64,000 bases of DNA from Streptomyces aurantiacus (GCF_027107535.1 NZ_CP114283.1:7316001-7380000); one strand, 5' to 3'. Shown: positions 1 to 8,648, counted from the stretch's first letter. Program-made: numbers and translations. The notes: generated from the sequence alone by a model not told the origin.

Positions 1-348
1 GAGCAGCGGTCCGGAGGTCAGCCTCAGGCTGAGGGCCAGGACGTTCGCGTCGTTCCAGCGGCGGGCGCCCCGGGCCGTGTACGCGTCGGTGCACAGCGCG
101 GCGCGCACGCCCGGCACCTTGTTCGCGGCGATCGACGCGCCCGTGCCGGTCCAGCAGCACACGACCGCCCGGTCCGCGCGCCCGGCGACGACGTCACGGG
201 CCGCCGCCTCCGAGCACACCGCCCACCGGGCGTCAGCCCCGGGCCGCAGCGCTCCGTGCGCGAGGACCTCGTGGCCGCGCTCACGCAACTGCGCGACCAG
301 CGCACGGGCCACGGGTTCGTCCATGTCCGAGGAGACGGAGATCCGCAT
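1..348 (-). CDS. RpiB/LacAB-family sugar-phosphate isomerase (3' part outside window)
   Basis: The first 116 codons are present; the C-terminus lies beyond the left edge. The N-terminus MRISVSSDMDEPVARAL and the segment GTGASIAANKVPGVRAAL match the RpiB/LacA/LacB fold, which interconverts ribose-5-P and ribulose-5-P or related sugar phosphates. Family members carry a Cys base in a CGTG-type motif; here the segment reads CCWTGTGAS. The ATG at 348 starts 10 nt after the msrB stop, so it is probably the last visible gene of a murC-msrB-rpiB transcript. Substrate cannot be told from this fragment. It could be a divergent member rather than the main ribose-5-P isomerase. Confidence 0.72.
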   Translation of the reverse strand, partial: MRISVSSDMDEPVARALVAQLRERGHEVLAHGALRPGADARWAVCSEAAARDVVAGRADRAVVCCWTGTGASIAANKVPGVRAALCTDAYTARGARRWNDANVLALSLRLTSGPLL

Positions 349-358
349 GTTCCGGAGA

Positions 359-772
359 CTACTCGGCTCGGTCGACGGGCGTCAGCCGCAGCGAGATGCT
401 GTTGATGCAGTACCGCTGGTCGGTCGGGGTCGGGTACCCCTCGCCCTCGAAGACGTGGCCCAGATGCGAGCCGCAGCGGGCGCACCTCACCTCGGTGCGG
501 GTCATCCCGTGCGAGCGGTCCGCGATCAGCTCGACCGCTTCGGTCTCCTTCGGGTCGTAGAAGGACGGCCAGCCGCAGTGCGACTCGAACTTCTCCGTGG
601 AGGTGAAGAGTTCGGCGCCGCAGGCCCGGCAGGAGTACACGCCCTTGGTCTTGGTGTCCGTGTACTCGCCGCGGAACGCCGGCTCCGTGCCGGCCTGGCG
701 CAGCACGGCGTACTCGGCCGGGCTCAGCTCCGCACGCCACTGCTCGTCCGGCTTCTCGACGTCGTACGACAT
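359..772 (-). CDS. msrB: Peptide-methionine (R)-S-oxide reductase MsrB
   Basis: This protein of 137 residues reduces methionine-R-sulfoxide in oxidised proteins in the cytoplasm. The four zinc cysteines form two CxxC pairs (C48/C51 and C97/C100). The HCGWPSF motif is at residues 65-71 and the catalytic Cys is C122 in RYCINS. The length is typical of single-domain MsrB. I chose the ATG at 772 (MSYDVEKP), preceded by GAGGGG; a TTG three codons upstream is also in frame. It lies 28 nt downstream of murC and 10 nt upstream of the isomerase gene, so co-transcription is likely. Confidence 0.95.
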   Translation of the reverse strand: MSYDVEKPDEQWRAELSPAEYAVLRQAGTEPAFRGEYTDTKTKGVYSCRACGAELFTSTEKFESHCGWPSFYDPKETEAVELIADRSHGMTRTEVRCARCGSHLGHVFEGEGYPTPTDQRYCINSISLRLTPVDRAE

Positions 773-800
773 GTTGCTCAACCCCTCGGCTCAGGTCCGG

Positions 801-2189
801 CTACTTCGACAGGCGGGTCAGGATCTCGGGTCCGAGGTCCGTCACGTCACCCGCGCCCATGGTGAGAACGAGATCACCGGGCTTCGCCATTCCCGCCACC
901 ACCGCGGGCACCTCCGCCTTGTCGTGCACCGGCGTCACGTCCGCGCCCGCCGCCCGGGCCGCCTCGATGATCAGCTCGCTCGTCACGCCCGGGATCGGGT
1001 CCTCACGGGCGGGGTAGATGTCGAGAACGACCGAGGCGTCCGCGAGGGACAGTGCCCGGCCCATCTCCTTGCCCAGCTCCTGGGTGCGCGAGAAGAGGTG
1101 GGGCTGGAAGACGACCAGGATGCGGGCGTCGCCGGCGGCCGCCCTCATCGCTTCCAGGTCCGCCGTCATCTCGGTGGGGTGGTGCGCGTAGGAGTCGATG
1201 ACCTGCACGCCCGCCTCCTCGCCCTTGAGCTGGAGGCGCCGCTTCACTCCCGTGTACGAGGCGAGGGCCGGGGCCAGCTCCGCCGCCGGGATGCCCAGCG
1301 CAGCGCCCGCCGCCAGCGCCGCCACCGCGTTGTGCGCGTAGTGGCGGCCCGGGACCGAGACGGTGAAGGTGAGCACGGAACCGTCCAGCTCGACGGTCAC
1401 CTCGCTCTTGAGGCCCTGGGGGACCACGGACAGGACGCGTACGTCCGCGTCCTGGGACTCGCCGTACGTCACCACGCGGACGCCGTCCGGCAGGCGCCGG
1501 GTCAGTTCGCGGGCGCCCTTTTGGTCCGCGGTGATCACCAGCGTGCCGCCGGGCACGATCTTCCCCGCGAAGGTCTCGAAGGACTCGTAGATCTCGTCCA
1601 TGGACGCGTAGTTGGCGTGGTGGTCCAGCTCCACGTTGAGCACGATCGCCACCTCGGGCGCGTACTTGTGGAAGCTGCGGTCCGACTCGTCGGCCTCGGC
1701 GACGAAGATCTCGCCGTCACCGTGCAGGGCGTTCGAGCCGGGGACGTCGAGGTCGCCGCCGATCGCGTACGAGGGGTTCAGGCCGAGGGTCGACAGGGAG
1801 ACGGCCAGCATCGACGTCGTGGTCGTCTTGCCGTGGGTGCCCGCGACCGCGATCGGGCGCAGTCCGTCCATCAGGCGGGCGAGGGCGTCCGAGCGGTGGA
1901 CGACCGGGATGCCCAGCTCGGCGGCGCGGGCCAGCTCGGGGTTGTCGGCGCGGATCGCGGAGGAGACGACCACGCAGGTGGCGTCGGTCGCGAGGTGCCC
2001 GGCCGCGTGGCCGATGTGCACCGTCGCGCCCAGGGCGCGCAGGGCCTCGGCGGTCGCGGACTCCTTGGCGTCACTGCCCGCGACCTCGGCCCCGCGCTGC
2101 GCGAGGATCTTCGCGATGCCCGACATCCCGGCGCCGCCGATGCCGATGAAGTGCGGTCGGTCCATGGCGGTGGGAAGGCCGGGTGCCAT
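801..2189 (-). CDS. murC: UDP-N-acetylmuramate--L-alanine ligase MurC
   Basis: MurC adds L-Ala to UDP-MurNAc using ATP, the first step of peptidoglycan stem-peptide synthesis in the cytoplasm. The protein has 462 residues, normal for the family. The N-terminal nucleotide-binding motif GIGGAGMSG is near residue 16. The Mur-ligase P-loop GTHGKTTTTS marks the central ATP domain, and HHPTEM lies in the C-terminal domain. The ATG at 2189 follows GGGAG with about 8 nt spacing; an internal ATG eight codons later (MDRPHF) is less likely. It is the first gene of a leftward group with msrB. It sits outside any dcw cluster, consistent with Streptomyces having a stand-alone murC. Confidence 0.96.
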   Translation of the reverse strand: MAPGLPTAMDRPHFIGIGGAGMSGIAKILAQRGAEVAGSDAKESATAEALRALGATVHIGHAAGHLATDATCVVVSSAIRADNPELARAAELGIPVVHRSDALARLMDGLRPIAVAGTHGKTTTTSMLAVSLSTLGLNPSYAIGGDLDVPGSNALHGDGEIFVAEADESDRSFHKYAPEVAIVLNVELDHHANYASMDEIYESFETFAGKIVPGGTLVITADQKGARELTRRLPDGVRVVTYGESQDADVRVLSVVPQGLKSEVTVELDGSVLTFTVSVPGRHYAHNAVAALAAGAALGIPAAELAPALASYTGVKRRLQLKGEEAGVQVIDSYAHHPTEMTADLEAMRAAAGDARILVVFQPHLFSRTQELGKEMGRALSLADASVVLDIYPAREDPIPGVTSELIIEAARAAGADVTPVHDKAEVPAVVAGMAKPGDLVLTMGAGDVTDLGPEILTRLSK

Positions 2190-2311
2190 ACGGGTTTCTC
2201 CCAGGATTCGGGTACGACGGTGAGCGCGCCCAGCTTATTCGGTACGGGGACGGCCGCCCGCAGGGGCCACGGGGACCGGGCGGCTCCTCCGGTGCGCGCG
2301 CAGCCCCTGCC

Positions 2312-2785
2312 TCATGTCTTGCTGTGCGAGAACAGCTTCAGGACCGGCACTCCCACCTTGTGCCGCGCCCGCGAGGCCCAGTCGCGGTGGAAGAACTCCT
2401 CCACGTAGTGGGGATCGGTCAGCACGATGACCTCGTCCGCGTCGATCTCGTCGACCAGGGTCTTCAGCGCGTCCAGCGGATGATCCTCGATCAGCCGCCC
2501 CTCGGCCTCGCTGCCGGTCGCGCGCAGTGCCACCAGCGACACGTCCAGGGCCTGCTGCCCCTGCCCGGCGGCCTCGTCGCCCTCGGGCGTCTCGTGCTCG
2601 CGGGTCGCCTCGTCCAGCTCGCCGAGCGCCACGTCGTCGATCGCCCGCAGCAGCCGGTCGGCCTGGTCGCCGCGGGGCTGGAGCAGTACGTGGAAGGCGA
2701 CGTTCTCTTCGCCGTGCAAGGTGGTGACGAACTCCACGTCCGCGGACGTAAGGGCCTTCTCGATCATCAGTACGCTTGTGAACAC
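2312..2785 (-). CDS. Conserved Streptomyces protein of unknown function
   Basis: The protein has about 157 residues if it starts at the GTG at 2785 (VFTSVLMIEKALTSADVEF), which follows GAGAAGGGCG. A longer in-frame ATG at 2854 lacks a good ribosome site. There is no signal peptide or membrane segment. The C-terminal part (DEVIVLTDPHYVEEFFHRDW, then GVPVLKLFSHSK) looks like an alpha/beta nucleotide-binding or USP-like fold. Homologues are often labelled indole-3-glycerol phosphate synthase, but the protein is too short and lacks TIM-barrel motifs, so I do not support that name. Function is unknown; the frame is well supported by codon bias and conserved-looking ends. Confidence 0.75.
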   Translation of the reverse strand: MFTSVLMIEKALTSADVEFVTTLHGEENVAFHVLLQPRGDQADRLLRAIDDVALGELDEATREHETPEGDEAAGQGQQALDVSLVALRATGSEAEGRLIEDHPLDALKTLVDEIDADEVIVLTDPHYVEEFFHRDWASRARHKVGVPVLKLFSHSKT

Positions 2786-2918
2786 GACAGCGCCCTTCTC
2801 ATCCCTGGGCCGTTCGTAGGCCCCTGCAAAAACCATCCTGCCCCGTGATCCCACGGGTACCGCGCAATCCAGTGTGCCCGGTGAAAGCCAACCGGAACGG
2901 GTTATTCCGCCTCTTTGA

Positions 2919-3731
2919 TCAGGTCCGACGGTAACGGCCGAAGAGGAAGCCGGCCTCCTCCAGCAAGGACGTCAGATCGAACCGGCTCGGCACCGCCACC
3001 TGCGGGCCGCCGGCGATGCGCTGGGCGTCCCCCACCGTGAGCATCGGGGACACCGTCAGGCAGAGCTCGTCGAGGACCCCCGCCGCGACCAGCTGGCCGA
3101 GCAGCCGGGGCCCGCCCTCCGTCAGGAGCCGGTGCATGCCCAGGTCGGCGAGCGCGCGCACGGCCCGTGCGGGGTCCACGCCCATGCCGTCGCCCGCGAT
3201 CACGACCTGCGCGCCGGCCTTCTCAGCGGCGGCCACGCGGCCGGGCGCCGCCGCGGCCCCCGTGAGCACGAGCGTGGGGAGCAGCGGCGAGGTGAAGAGC
3301 GGGAGCGAGAAGTCCAGGTCGAGGCTCGCGCTCACCACGGCGATCGCGGGCGCCGGCCCCTGTCCCGCCGCGGCCCGGAGCGCGGCGAAGTCCTCGCGTG
3401 CCCGTGCGGGCCGGTACCCCTCCTGGCGTACCGTTTCCGCACCGACCACCACGACGTCCGCGAGTGCGCGCAGGGTGCCGAAGATCCGCATGTCGGCGGC
3501 GCTGGAGATGGGCTGCGACCGCCCGTCGTGCTGGGCGGCCCCGTCGAGCGTGGAGACCATGTTGGCCCGCAGCCAGGGCTCGGGACCCGCGGGGCCCGTG
3601 ACGCCCGGAGGATAGGCGTACGCCTCGGCAAGCTCATCCAGCCTCCATTCCCGGTCCACCACCTCCGAACCGGCTACCCCGCCCGCGGCCCGGGCTGCTG
3701 TCTCGTCGGTCACAGGGAACAGGCGTCGCAT
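2919..3731 (-). CDS. RibD C-terminal-type pyrimidine/dihydrofolate-like reductase
   Basis: This protein of 270 residues has the RibD-C/DHFR-like fold that reduces riboflavin-pathway pyrimidines with NADPH. Diagnostic pieces are MVSTLDGAAQHDGRSQPIS near residue 54, the glycine-rich VVVGAETVRQEGYRP segment, and LLTEGGPRLLGQLV followed by DELCLTVSPML. It lacks the N-terminal deaminase domain of bifunctional RibD. The ATG at 3731 (MRRLFPVTDE) is chosen over upstream in-frame codons because zapE begins at 3769 on the other strand, leaving a 37-bp divergent promoter region. Whether it acts in riboflavin synthesis or on another substrate is not shown. Confidence 0.85.
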   Translation of the reverse strand: MRRLFPVTDETAARAAGGVAGSEVVDREWRLDELAEAYAYPPGVTGPAGPEPWLRANMVSTLDGAAQHDGRSQPISSAADMRIFGTLRALADVVVVGAETVRQEGYRPARAREDFAALRAAAGQGPAPAIAVVSASLDLDFSLPLFTSPLLPTLVLTGAAAAPGRVAAAEKAGAQVVIAGDGMGVDPARAVRALADLGMHRLLTEGGPRLLGQLVAAGVLDELCLTVSPMLTVGDAQRIAGGPQVAVPSRFDLTSLLEEAGFLFGRYRRT

Positions 3732-3768
3732 GTCGTGCAGTCTGGCACGAGACGTAGAGTGGGCAACC

Positions 3769-4869
3769 GTGTCAACCTCCGCCACCGCCTCCGGTTTCGG
3801 CTCGACAGCCGACGCGACCCCGTCGTCCCTGTGCGCCCGCGAGCCGCGCGTCCCCGCCGAGCGGCTGGTCGCCGAGATGGTGCCGCCGCCGCGCTTCGAC
3901 TCGGTCCGCTTCGACACGTACATTCCGGATCCGGGCCGGCCGAGCCAGACCGAAGCCGTCCGTGTTTTGGACGAGTTCGCGGCGGGTCTCGCGGGGGCAC
4001 GATCCGGCTCCTCCGGCCGGCGCGGTTTCCTCGGCTTCGGCAGGAGACCCGCGAAGGCCCCGGCGGGCCCCCGCGGTGTCTATCTCGACGGCGGTTACGG
4101 CGTCGGCAAGACCCACCTGCTCGCCTCCCTCTGGCACGCGACCCCGGCGGAGCCCTCGCTCAAGGCCTTCGGCACGTTCGTGGAGCTGACGAACCTCGTC
4201 GGCGCGCTCGGTTTCCAGCAGACCGTGCAGACGCTGAGCGGCCACCGGCTGCTCTGCATCGACGAGTTCGAGCTCGACGACCCCGGCGACACCGTCCTCG
4301 TCTCCAGCCTCCTCGGCAGGCTGGTCGAGGCGGGCGTGGCGCTCGCTGCGACCTCCAACACCCTGCCGGGCAAGCTCGGCGAGGGCCGGTTCGCCTCGGT
4401 CGACTTCCTGCGCGAGATCCAGGGCCTGTCGGCCCACTTCCGGTCGCTGCGCATCGACGGCGAGGACTACCGCCACCGCGGGCTGCCCGAGGCCCCGCGA
4501 CCGTACTCGGACGAGCAGGTCACCAAGGCCGCGTACGCGACGCCGGGCGCCTCGCTCGACGACTTCCCGCATCTGCTCGACCATCTGGCTCGGGTCCACC
4601 CCAGCCGGTACGGCGCGCTGACGGACGGCATCGCGGCGGTCTGCCTCACGGACGTGCAGCCGGTCCCGGACCAGTCGACCGCGCTGCGGCTCGTCGTCCT
4701 CGCCGACCGCCTGTACGACCGTGAAGTGCCAGTACTGGCTTCGGGCATGCCCTTCGACCGGCTGTTCAGCGAGGAGATGCTGGCCGGCGGCTACCGCAAG
4801 AAGTACTTCCGCGCGATCTCGCGGCTCACGGCGCTGGCGCGGGACGCAAAGCCTCTGGTCAAGGGCTGA
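3769..4869 (+). CDS. zapE: Cell division-type AFG1/ZapE ATPase
   Basis: This P-loop AAA-like ATPase has 366 residues. The Walker A is GGYGVGKTHLL near residue 110 and the Walker B is LLCIDEFELDDPGD near residue 160; the sensor-like ATSNTLPGKL follows. The C-terminal EEMLAGGYRKKYFRAISRL is typical of actinobacterial AFG1/ZapE proteins. In proteobacteria ZapE associates with the divisome and in mitochondria Afg1 helps respiratory-complex turnover; the Streptomyces role is not established. The GTG at 3769 has AGAGTGGG upstream, but TAGAGT about 9 nt before the start could also be a -10 box of a leaderless transcript. It is divergent from the reductase gene. Confidence 0.9.
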   Translation: MSTSATASGFGSTADATPSSLCAREPRVPAERLVAEMVPPPRFDSVRFDTYIPDPGRPSQTEAVRVLDEFAAGLAGARSGSSGRRGFLGFGRRPAKAPAGPRGVYLDGGYGVGKTHLLASLWHATPAEPSLKAFGTFVELTNLVGALGFQQTVQTLSGHRLLCIDEFELDDPGDTVLVSSLLGRLVEAGVALAATSNTLPGKLGEGRFASVDFLREIQGLSAHFRSLRIDGEDYRHRGLPEAPRPYSDEQVTKAAYATPGASLDDFPHLLDHLARVHPSRYGALTDGIAAVCLTDVQPVPDQSTALRLVVLADRLYDREVPVLASGMPFDRLFSEEMLAGGYRKKYFRAISRLTALARDAKPLVKG

Positions 4870-4962
4870 CCTGCCGCCCGTTCAAGGACCGGCCTGCCGT
4901 CGGCGGGGCGCCGACCGACCGGTAACACCGTTTTTCGGACCGATTTCGGCCCGCAGCAGTCG

Positions 4963-4991
4963 CTCTTCAGCCCTCTTCAGGCTCTCTTCAG
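4963..4991. repeat. Three spaced CTCTTCAG direct repeats upstream of a secreted-protein gene
   Basis: CTCTTCAG occurs at 4963-4970, 4973-4980 and 4984-4991, so the periods are 10 and 11 nt, about one helical turn each. This is the spacing expected when a regulator binds one face of DNA. The sequence GAAACGTTAAGTTAACC, unusually AT-rich for this genome, follows directly. The next gene starts at 5086. It does not match the PhoP box well enough to name a regulator. Confidence 0.5.
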
Positions 4992-5085
4992 GGTGAAACG
5001 TTAAGTTAACCCTGCAAACAACTTCCCGCGTTACCGTACGTGTCGACGTGGGTGTACGTGATCCGACCCGGCCGAGAGGAGGACC

Positions 5086-5460
5086 ATGCGACGAGGTACA
5101 ACGGCCCGGACACTGTTCGCCGTTCTCGCCGCCGTCCTGCTGGCCCTCCAGTTCTCCGCGCCCACCACGGCGTTCGCATCCGCGCACACGACGCAGTTCA
5201 CGGGCTCCGAGGGCGGGGCCGAGTTCGTCACCTGTGGCAAGGCCGCGCACTCGCACGGCCCGGCCACTCCCCTGCGCACCCGCGACCGCGTCCGGGTCGC
5301 GGACCACGTACCCCAGCCGTCGGCCCGTCCCCCGCTCTGCGGGGACCTGACGGCCGGTCACGAGGATCCGTCGCACACCGCCGCGCCCGCGGCGCACCAC
5401 CGTGCCACGAGATCCTCGGCAGGCCACTCCACAGCGGCACTCCAGGTTTTCCGCTGCTGA
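5086..5460 (+). CDS. Small secreted protein of unknown function
   Basis: The 124-residue product opens with MRRGTTARTLFAVLAAVLL, a clear Sec signal peptide with probable cleavage after AFASA near residue 32. The mature part is about 90 residues, rich in His, Ala and Pro, with three cysteines (TCGK, LCGD and the C-terminal FRC). The ATG at 5086 follows a strong GAGAGGAGG site. It lies 150 bp before the carbonic anhydrase gene on the same strand. The His/Cys content could suggest metal binding, but there is no recognised domain. Confidence 0.7.
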   Translation: MRRGTTARTLFAVLAAVLLALQFSAPTTAFASAHTTQFTGSEGGAEFVTCGKAAHSHGPATPLRTRDRVRVADHVPQPSARPPLCGDLTAGHEDPSHTAAPAAHHRATRSSAGHSTAALQVFRC

Positions 5461-5610
5461 CCCCACCATCGGGACGAAGCGACTCCGACTGACCCACCCT
5501 CACCACGCCACGTCCGCCGAGCGCGTCGACGTGGGGTCATGTCGCCGTACCCGCATGCGCTCCGTTTTGTAAGCCGACGCGTCCTCACACGCGCCAGGAG
5601 GAACTGACAC

Positions 5611-6201
5611 ATGCAGCCCCTCATCGATCACGCCCGCTCCTTCCACCAGCAGTCCGCGGACCGCCCGGAGGAGTTCGCCCGCCTCGCCGAAGGCCAGTCC
5701 CCGCAGGTCCTGTTCATCACCTGCTCCGACTCGCGGGTCGTCCCGGCCCTGATCACCGGAGCCCGGCCCGGTGAGCTCTTCGAACTGCGCACCGCGGGCA
5801 ACGTGGTCCCCCCACACACCTCCACGCAGCCCACCAGTGAGGCTGCCACCATCGAGTACGCGGTGGAGGTGCTCGGAGTCGCGGACATCGTCGTCTGCGG
5901 CCACTCCCACTGCGGCGCCGTCGGCGCGCTGGTACGCGGCGACGACCTGACCGCCGTACCGGCCGTGCGCGACTGGCTCACCCACTCGACGCCCCGCCCC
6001 GAGGGCACCGTCGAGGACCCGGCCGTCGCCGACGCCGTACAGAACCACGTCCTGACGCAACTGCTGCGCCTGCGCTCGTACCCGTGCGTGGAACGCAGGC
6101 TGGCCGGTGGTCAACTCCGCCTGCACGGCTGGTTCTACGAGGTCCACACCGGTTCCGTGCTCGCGCACGACGTCCGCTCCGACTCCTTCGAGGCGCTGTG
6201 A
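5611..6201 (+). CDS. Beta-class carbonic anhydrase
   Basis: The enzyme of 196 residues interconverts CO2 and bicarbonate. Zinc ligands are visible: C38 in TCSDSR with D40 and R42 forming the catalytic dyad, then H98 and C101 in CGHSHCGA. The ATG at 5611 follows CCAGGAGGAA. The stop overlaps the start of the SulP transporter gene by 4 nt (GTGA), so the two are translationally coupled. This points to a joint role in bicarbonate supply or exchange. Confidence 0.95.
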   Translation: MQPLIDHARSFHQQSADRPEEFARLAEGQSPQVLFITCSDSRVVPALITGARPGELFELRTAGNVVPPHTSTQPTSEAATIEYAVEVLGVADIVVCGHSHCGAVGALVRGDDLTAVPAVRDWLTHSTPRPEGTVEDPAVADAVQNHVLTQLLRLRSYPCVERRLAGGQLRLHGWFYEVHTGSVLAHDVRSDSFEAL

Positions 6202-7706
6202 GCGGCACGACGAGCACCCCCGCGACCACCGACCGGACGAGCACGGGCAGGCGAATGAAGTTCCCTCATCTGCGGCAGGACTTCGCCGCGTCACTCGTGG
6301 TCTTCCTGGTGGCTCTGCCGCTGTGCGTGGGCGTGGCCGTGGCCTCGGGCGTGCCCGCCGAACTCGGCCTGATCACCGGGATCGTGGGCGGTCTCGTCAC
6401 CGGACTGCTGCCCGGCAGCAGCCTGCAGGTCTCGGGCCCGGCCGCGGGTCTGACCGTGCTCGTCTTCGAGGCGGTGCGCGAGTACGGACTGGCCGTGCTC
6501 GGGGTCATCGTGCTGGCCACGGGTCTGATCCAGCTCGCCATGGGCGCGATGAAGCTCGGGCGGTACTTCCGGGCCATCTCGGTGGCCGTCGTCGAGGGCA
6601 TGCTGGCGGGTATCGGACTGGTCCTGATCGCGGGCCAGCTCTACTCGGTGGCCGGCATGGAAGCCCCCGCCTCGGGCCTGGGCAAGCTCGCCGGGCTGCC
6701 GGGGCTGGTCGCCGACTCCGCCGGGTCCACCACGGCGCTGATCTCCTTCGGGCTCGGCGCCGCGACCGTCGCCGTGCTCGTGCTGTGGAAGCACCTGCCG
6801 AAGAAGGTCCGTACGGTGCCGGGGGCGCTCGCCGCGGTGGCTCTCGCCACGCTCGCGACGCTGGTGTTCGACCTGCCCGTGGCGACCGTCGAGGTGCAGG
6901 GCCTGCTGGACTCGGTCCAGCTGCCGGGGCTCGACGCTGTCGGTCAGCTGGCGAACCTGGCCGTGCTCGGCACGGTCCTGGCCTTCGTGCTGATCGCCTC
7001 GGCCGAGTCGCTGTTCAGCGCGGCCGCCGTGGACCGGCTGCACGACGGACCCCGCACCGAGTACGACAAGGAACTGATGGCGCAGGGCGCGGGCAACACG
7101 GTCTGCGGGCTGCTCGGCGCGCTGCCGATGACCGCCGTGATCGTGCGCAGCTCGGCGAACGTGTCCGCGGGCGCTCGGACGAAGGCGTCCCGGGTGATGC
7201 ACGGCGTGTGGCTGCTGCTGTTCGCGGCGCTGCTGCCGGCCGTGCTCGCCTACATTCCGCTGCCGGCGCTCGCGGGCATCCTGGTGCACGCGGGCTGGAA
7301 GCTGATTCCGCTGCGCGGGATCGCGACGCTGTGGCGCGAGCACCGGGGCGAGGCGCTGATCCTCGTCGTCACGGCCGTGTCGATCGTCGCGGTGAGCATG
7401 TTCGAGGGTGTCCTGATCGGGCTCGCCCTCGCGGTGGCCAAGACAGCGTGGGAGGCCTCGCACATCAAGCTGGAGGTCATAGACAAGGGGGCGGGTCCGG
7501 TGCAGGCGTACCTGTCGGGCAACGCCACCTTCCTGCGGCTGCCGAAGATCCTCGACAACCTGGAGGCGCTGCCCCAGGACCGGCCGGTCGAGCTGAACCT
7601 GTCGGGGCTGCACCACCTGGACCACGCGTGCCGGACGGCCCTGGAGCACTGGGCCGAGCGGCACAGCGCGAAGGGGACGGAGCCGGTGAAGGTCACGGCC
7701 CCGTAG
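6198..7706 (+). CDS. SulP-family inorganic anion (probable bicarbonate) transporter
   Basis: The 502-residue membrane protein starts at GTG 6198, overlapping the carbonic anhydrase stop. After a short hydrophilic lead, LRQDFAASLVVFLVALPLCVGVAVASG is the typical SulP first helix (residues about 19-45), and GSSLQVSGPAAGLTVLVFE is the SulP signature. About 10-12 membrane segments follow. A short C-terminal STAS-like segment (ELNLSGLHHLDHACRTALEHW) ends the protein. SulP proteins carry sulfate, bicarbonate or other anions; coupling to carbonic anhydrase makes bicarbonate the likeliest substrate, which is inference. Confidence 0.9.
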   Translation: MSGTTSTPATTDRTSTGRRMKFPHLRQDFAASLVVFLVALPLCVGVAVASGVPAELGLITGIVGGLVTGLLPGSSLQVSGPAAGLTVLVFEAVREYGLAVLGVIVLATGLIQLAMGAMKLGRYFRAISVAVVEGMLAGIGLVLIAGQLYSVAGMEAPASGLGKLAGLPGLVADSAGSTTALISFGLGAATVAVLVLWKHLPKKVRTVPGALAAVALATLATLVFDLPVATVEVQGLLDSVQLPGLDAVGQLANLAVLGTVLAFVLIASAESLFSAAAVDRLHDGPRTEYDKELMAQGAGNTVCGLLGALPMTAVIVRSSANVSAGARTKASRVMHGVWLLLFAALLPAVLAYIPLPALAGILVHAGWKLIPLRGIATLWREHRGEALILVVTAVSIVAVSMFEGVLIGLALAVAKTAWEASHIKLEVIDKGAGPVQAYLSGNATFLRLPKILDNLEALPQDRPVELNLSGLHHLDHACRTALEHWAERHSAKGTEPVKVTAP

Positions 7707-7722
7707 CCGCCATGCGCGCACA

Positions 7723-7760
7723 GGACCGGCCCGAGGCTCACCGGAGTCCCGGGCCGGTCC
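7723..7760 (+). terminator. Stem-loop after the SulP gene
   Basis: Arms GGACCGGCCCG (7723-7733) and CGGGCCGGTCC (7750-7760) are perfectly complementary over 11 bp with a 16-nt loop, 16 nt after the stop codon. There is no T-tract, as is usual for Streptomyces terminators. Confidence 0.65.
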
Positions 7761-7832
7761 CGTCGTGCACACCCGGGCGTATCGTGGGAACCACCACACA
7801 CGTGACGGCTCGGACGACGGGAAGAGGTCGTC

Positions 7833-8648
7833 ATGGTCGAGGAACTCCTGGTCGCGGCAGCGACGGCCGCGTCCGTCGGTGCCGTGTACCTCGCGGCGGC
7901 CGCCCGGGTCGTCAAGCAGTACGAGCGGGGCGTGGTCCTCAGGCTCGGGCGCCTGCGCGGGGAGCCGCGCGGTCCGGGGTTCACCCTGGTGGTCCCCGGG
8001 GTCGACCGGCTGCACAAGGTGAACATGCAGATCGTGACGATGCCCGTGCCGGCGCAGGAGGGCATCACCCGGGACAACGTCACCGTGCGCGTCGACGCCG
8101 TCGTCTACTTCAAGGTGGTCGACGCGTCGCACGCGATCATCCGGGTCGAGGACTACCGCTTCGCGGTCTCGCAGATGGCGCAGACGTCACTGCGCTCGAT
8201 CATCGGCAAGAGCGATCTCGACGACCTCCTGTCGAACCGCGAGAAGCTCAACCAGGGCCTGGAGCTGATGATCGACAGTCCGGCGGTGGACTGGGGCGTC
8301 TCCATCGACCGCGTCGAGATCAAGGACGTGTCGCTGCCGGAGACGATGAAGCGGTCCATGGCACGCCAGGCGGAGGCCGACCGCGAGCGGCGGGCCCGGA
8401 TCATCAACGCCGACGCGGAACTCCAGGCGTCGAGGAAGCTGGCGGAGGCCGCCGGGGTGATGTCCGAGCAGCCGGCCGCGCTCCAACTGCGGCTGCTGCA
8501 GACGGTGGTGGCCGTCGCGGCCGAGAAGAACTCCACGCTCGTCCTGCCCTTCCCGGTCGAACTGCTGCGGTTCCTGGAGCGGGCACAGCAGCCCCACCAG
8601 CCCCAGAGCCCAACTCCCCCGCCATACGGGTCATCTGACGCATCGTGA
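7833..8648 (+). CDS. SPFH/band-7 (slipin-like) membrane protein
   Basis: The 271-residue protein has one N-terminal membrane segment (residues about 4-26), then the SPFH domain. Slipin hallmarks are VVKQYERGVVLRLGRLRG, DNVTVRVDAVVYFKV, and QTSLRSIIGKSDLDDLLSNR. A charged helical stretch (MARQAEADRERRARIINADAE) is the usual coiled coil for oligomerisation. Slipins scaffold membrane microdomains and often pair with NfeD proteases; no nfeD gene is next to it. The ATG at 7833 follows GAAGAGG. The Pro/Gln-rich tail is low complexity. Confidence 0.9.
   Translation: MVEELLVAAATAASVGAVYLAAAARVVKQYERGVVLRLGRLRGEPRGPGFTLVVPGVDRLHKVNMQIVTMPVPAQEGITRDNVTVRVDAVVYFKVVDASHAIIRVEDYRFAVSQMAQTSLRSIIGKSDLDDLLSNREKLNQGLELMIDSPAVDWGVSIDRVEIKDVSLPETMKRSMARQAEADRERRARIINADAELQASRKLAEAAGVMSEQPAALQLRLLQTVVAVAAEKNSTLVLPFPVELLRFLERAQQPHQPQSPTPPPYGSSDAS

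Noticed and set aside
597..2408. Long plus-strand open frame opposite msrB and murC
   Set aside because: It is antisense to two well-supported genes; its product is Arg/Gly/His-rich with no domain, a normal shadow of high-GC coding DNA.
2312..2785. Naming the product indole-3-glycerol phosphate synthase
   Set aside because: The protein has about 157 residues and none of the TrpC barrel motifs; the name circulates for homologues but the sequence does not support it.
4961..4997. PHO box for PhoP
   Set aside because: The CTCTTCAG units do not match the GTTCAYYYR-type direct repeats of Streptomyces PHO boxes on either strand.
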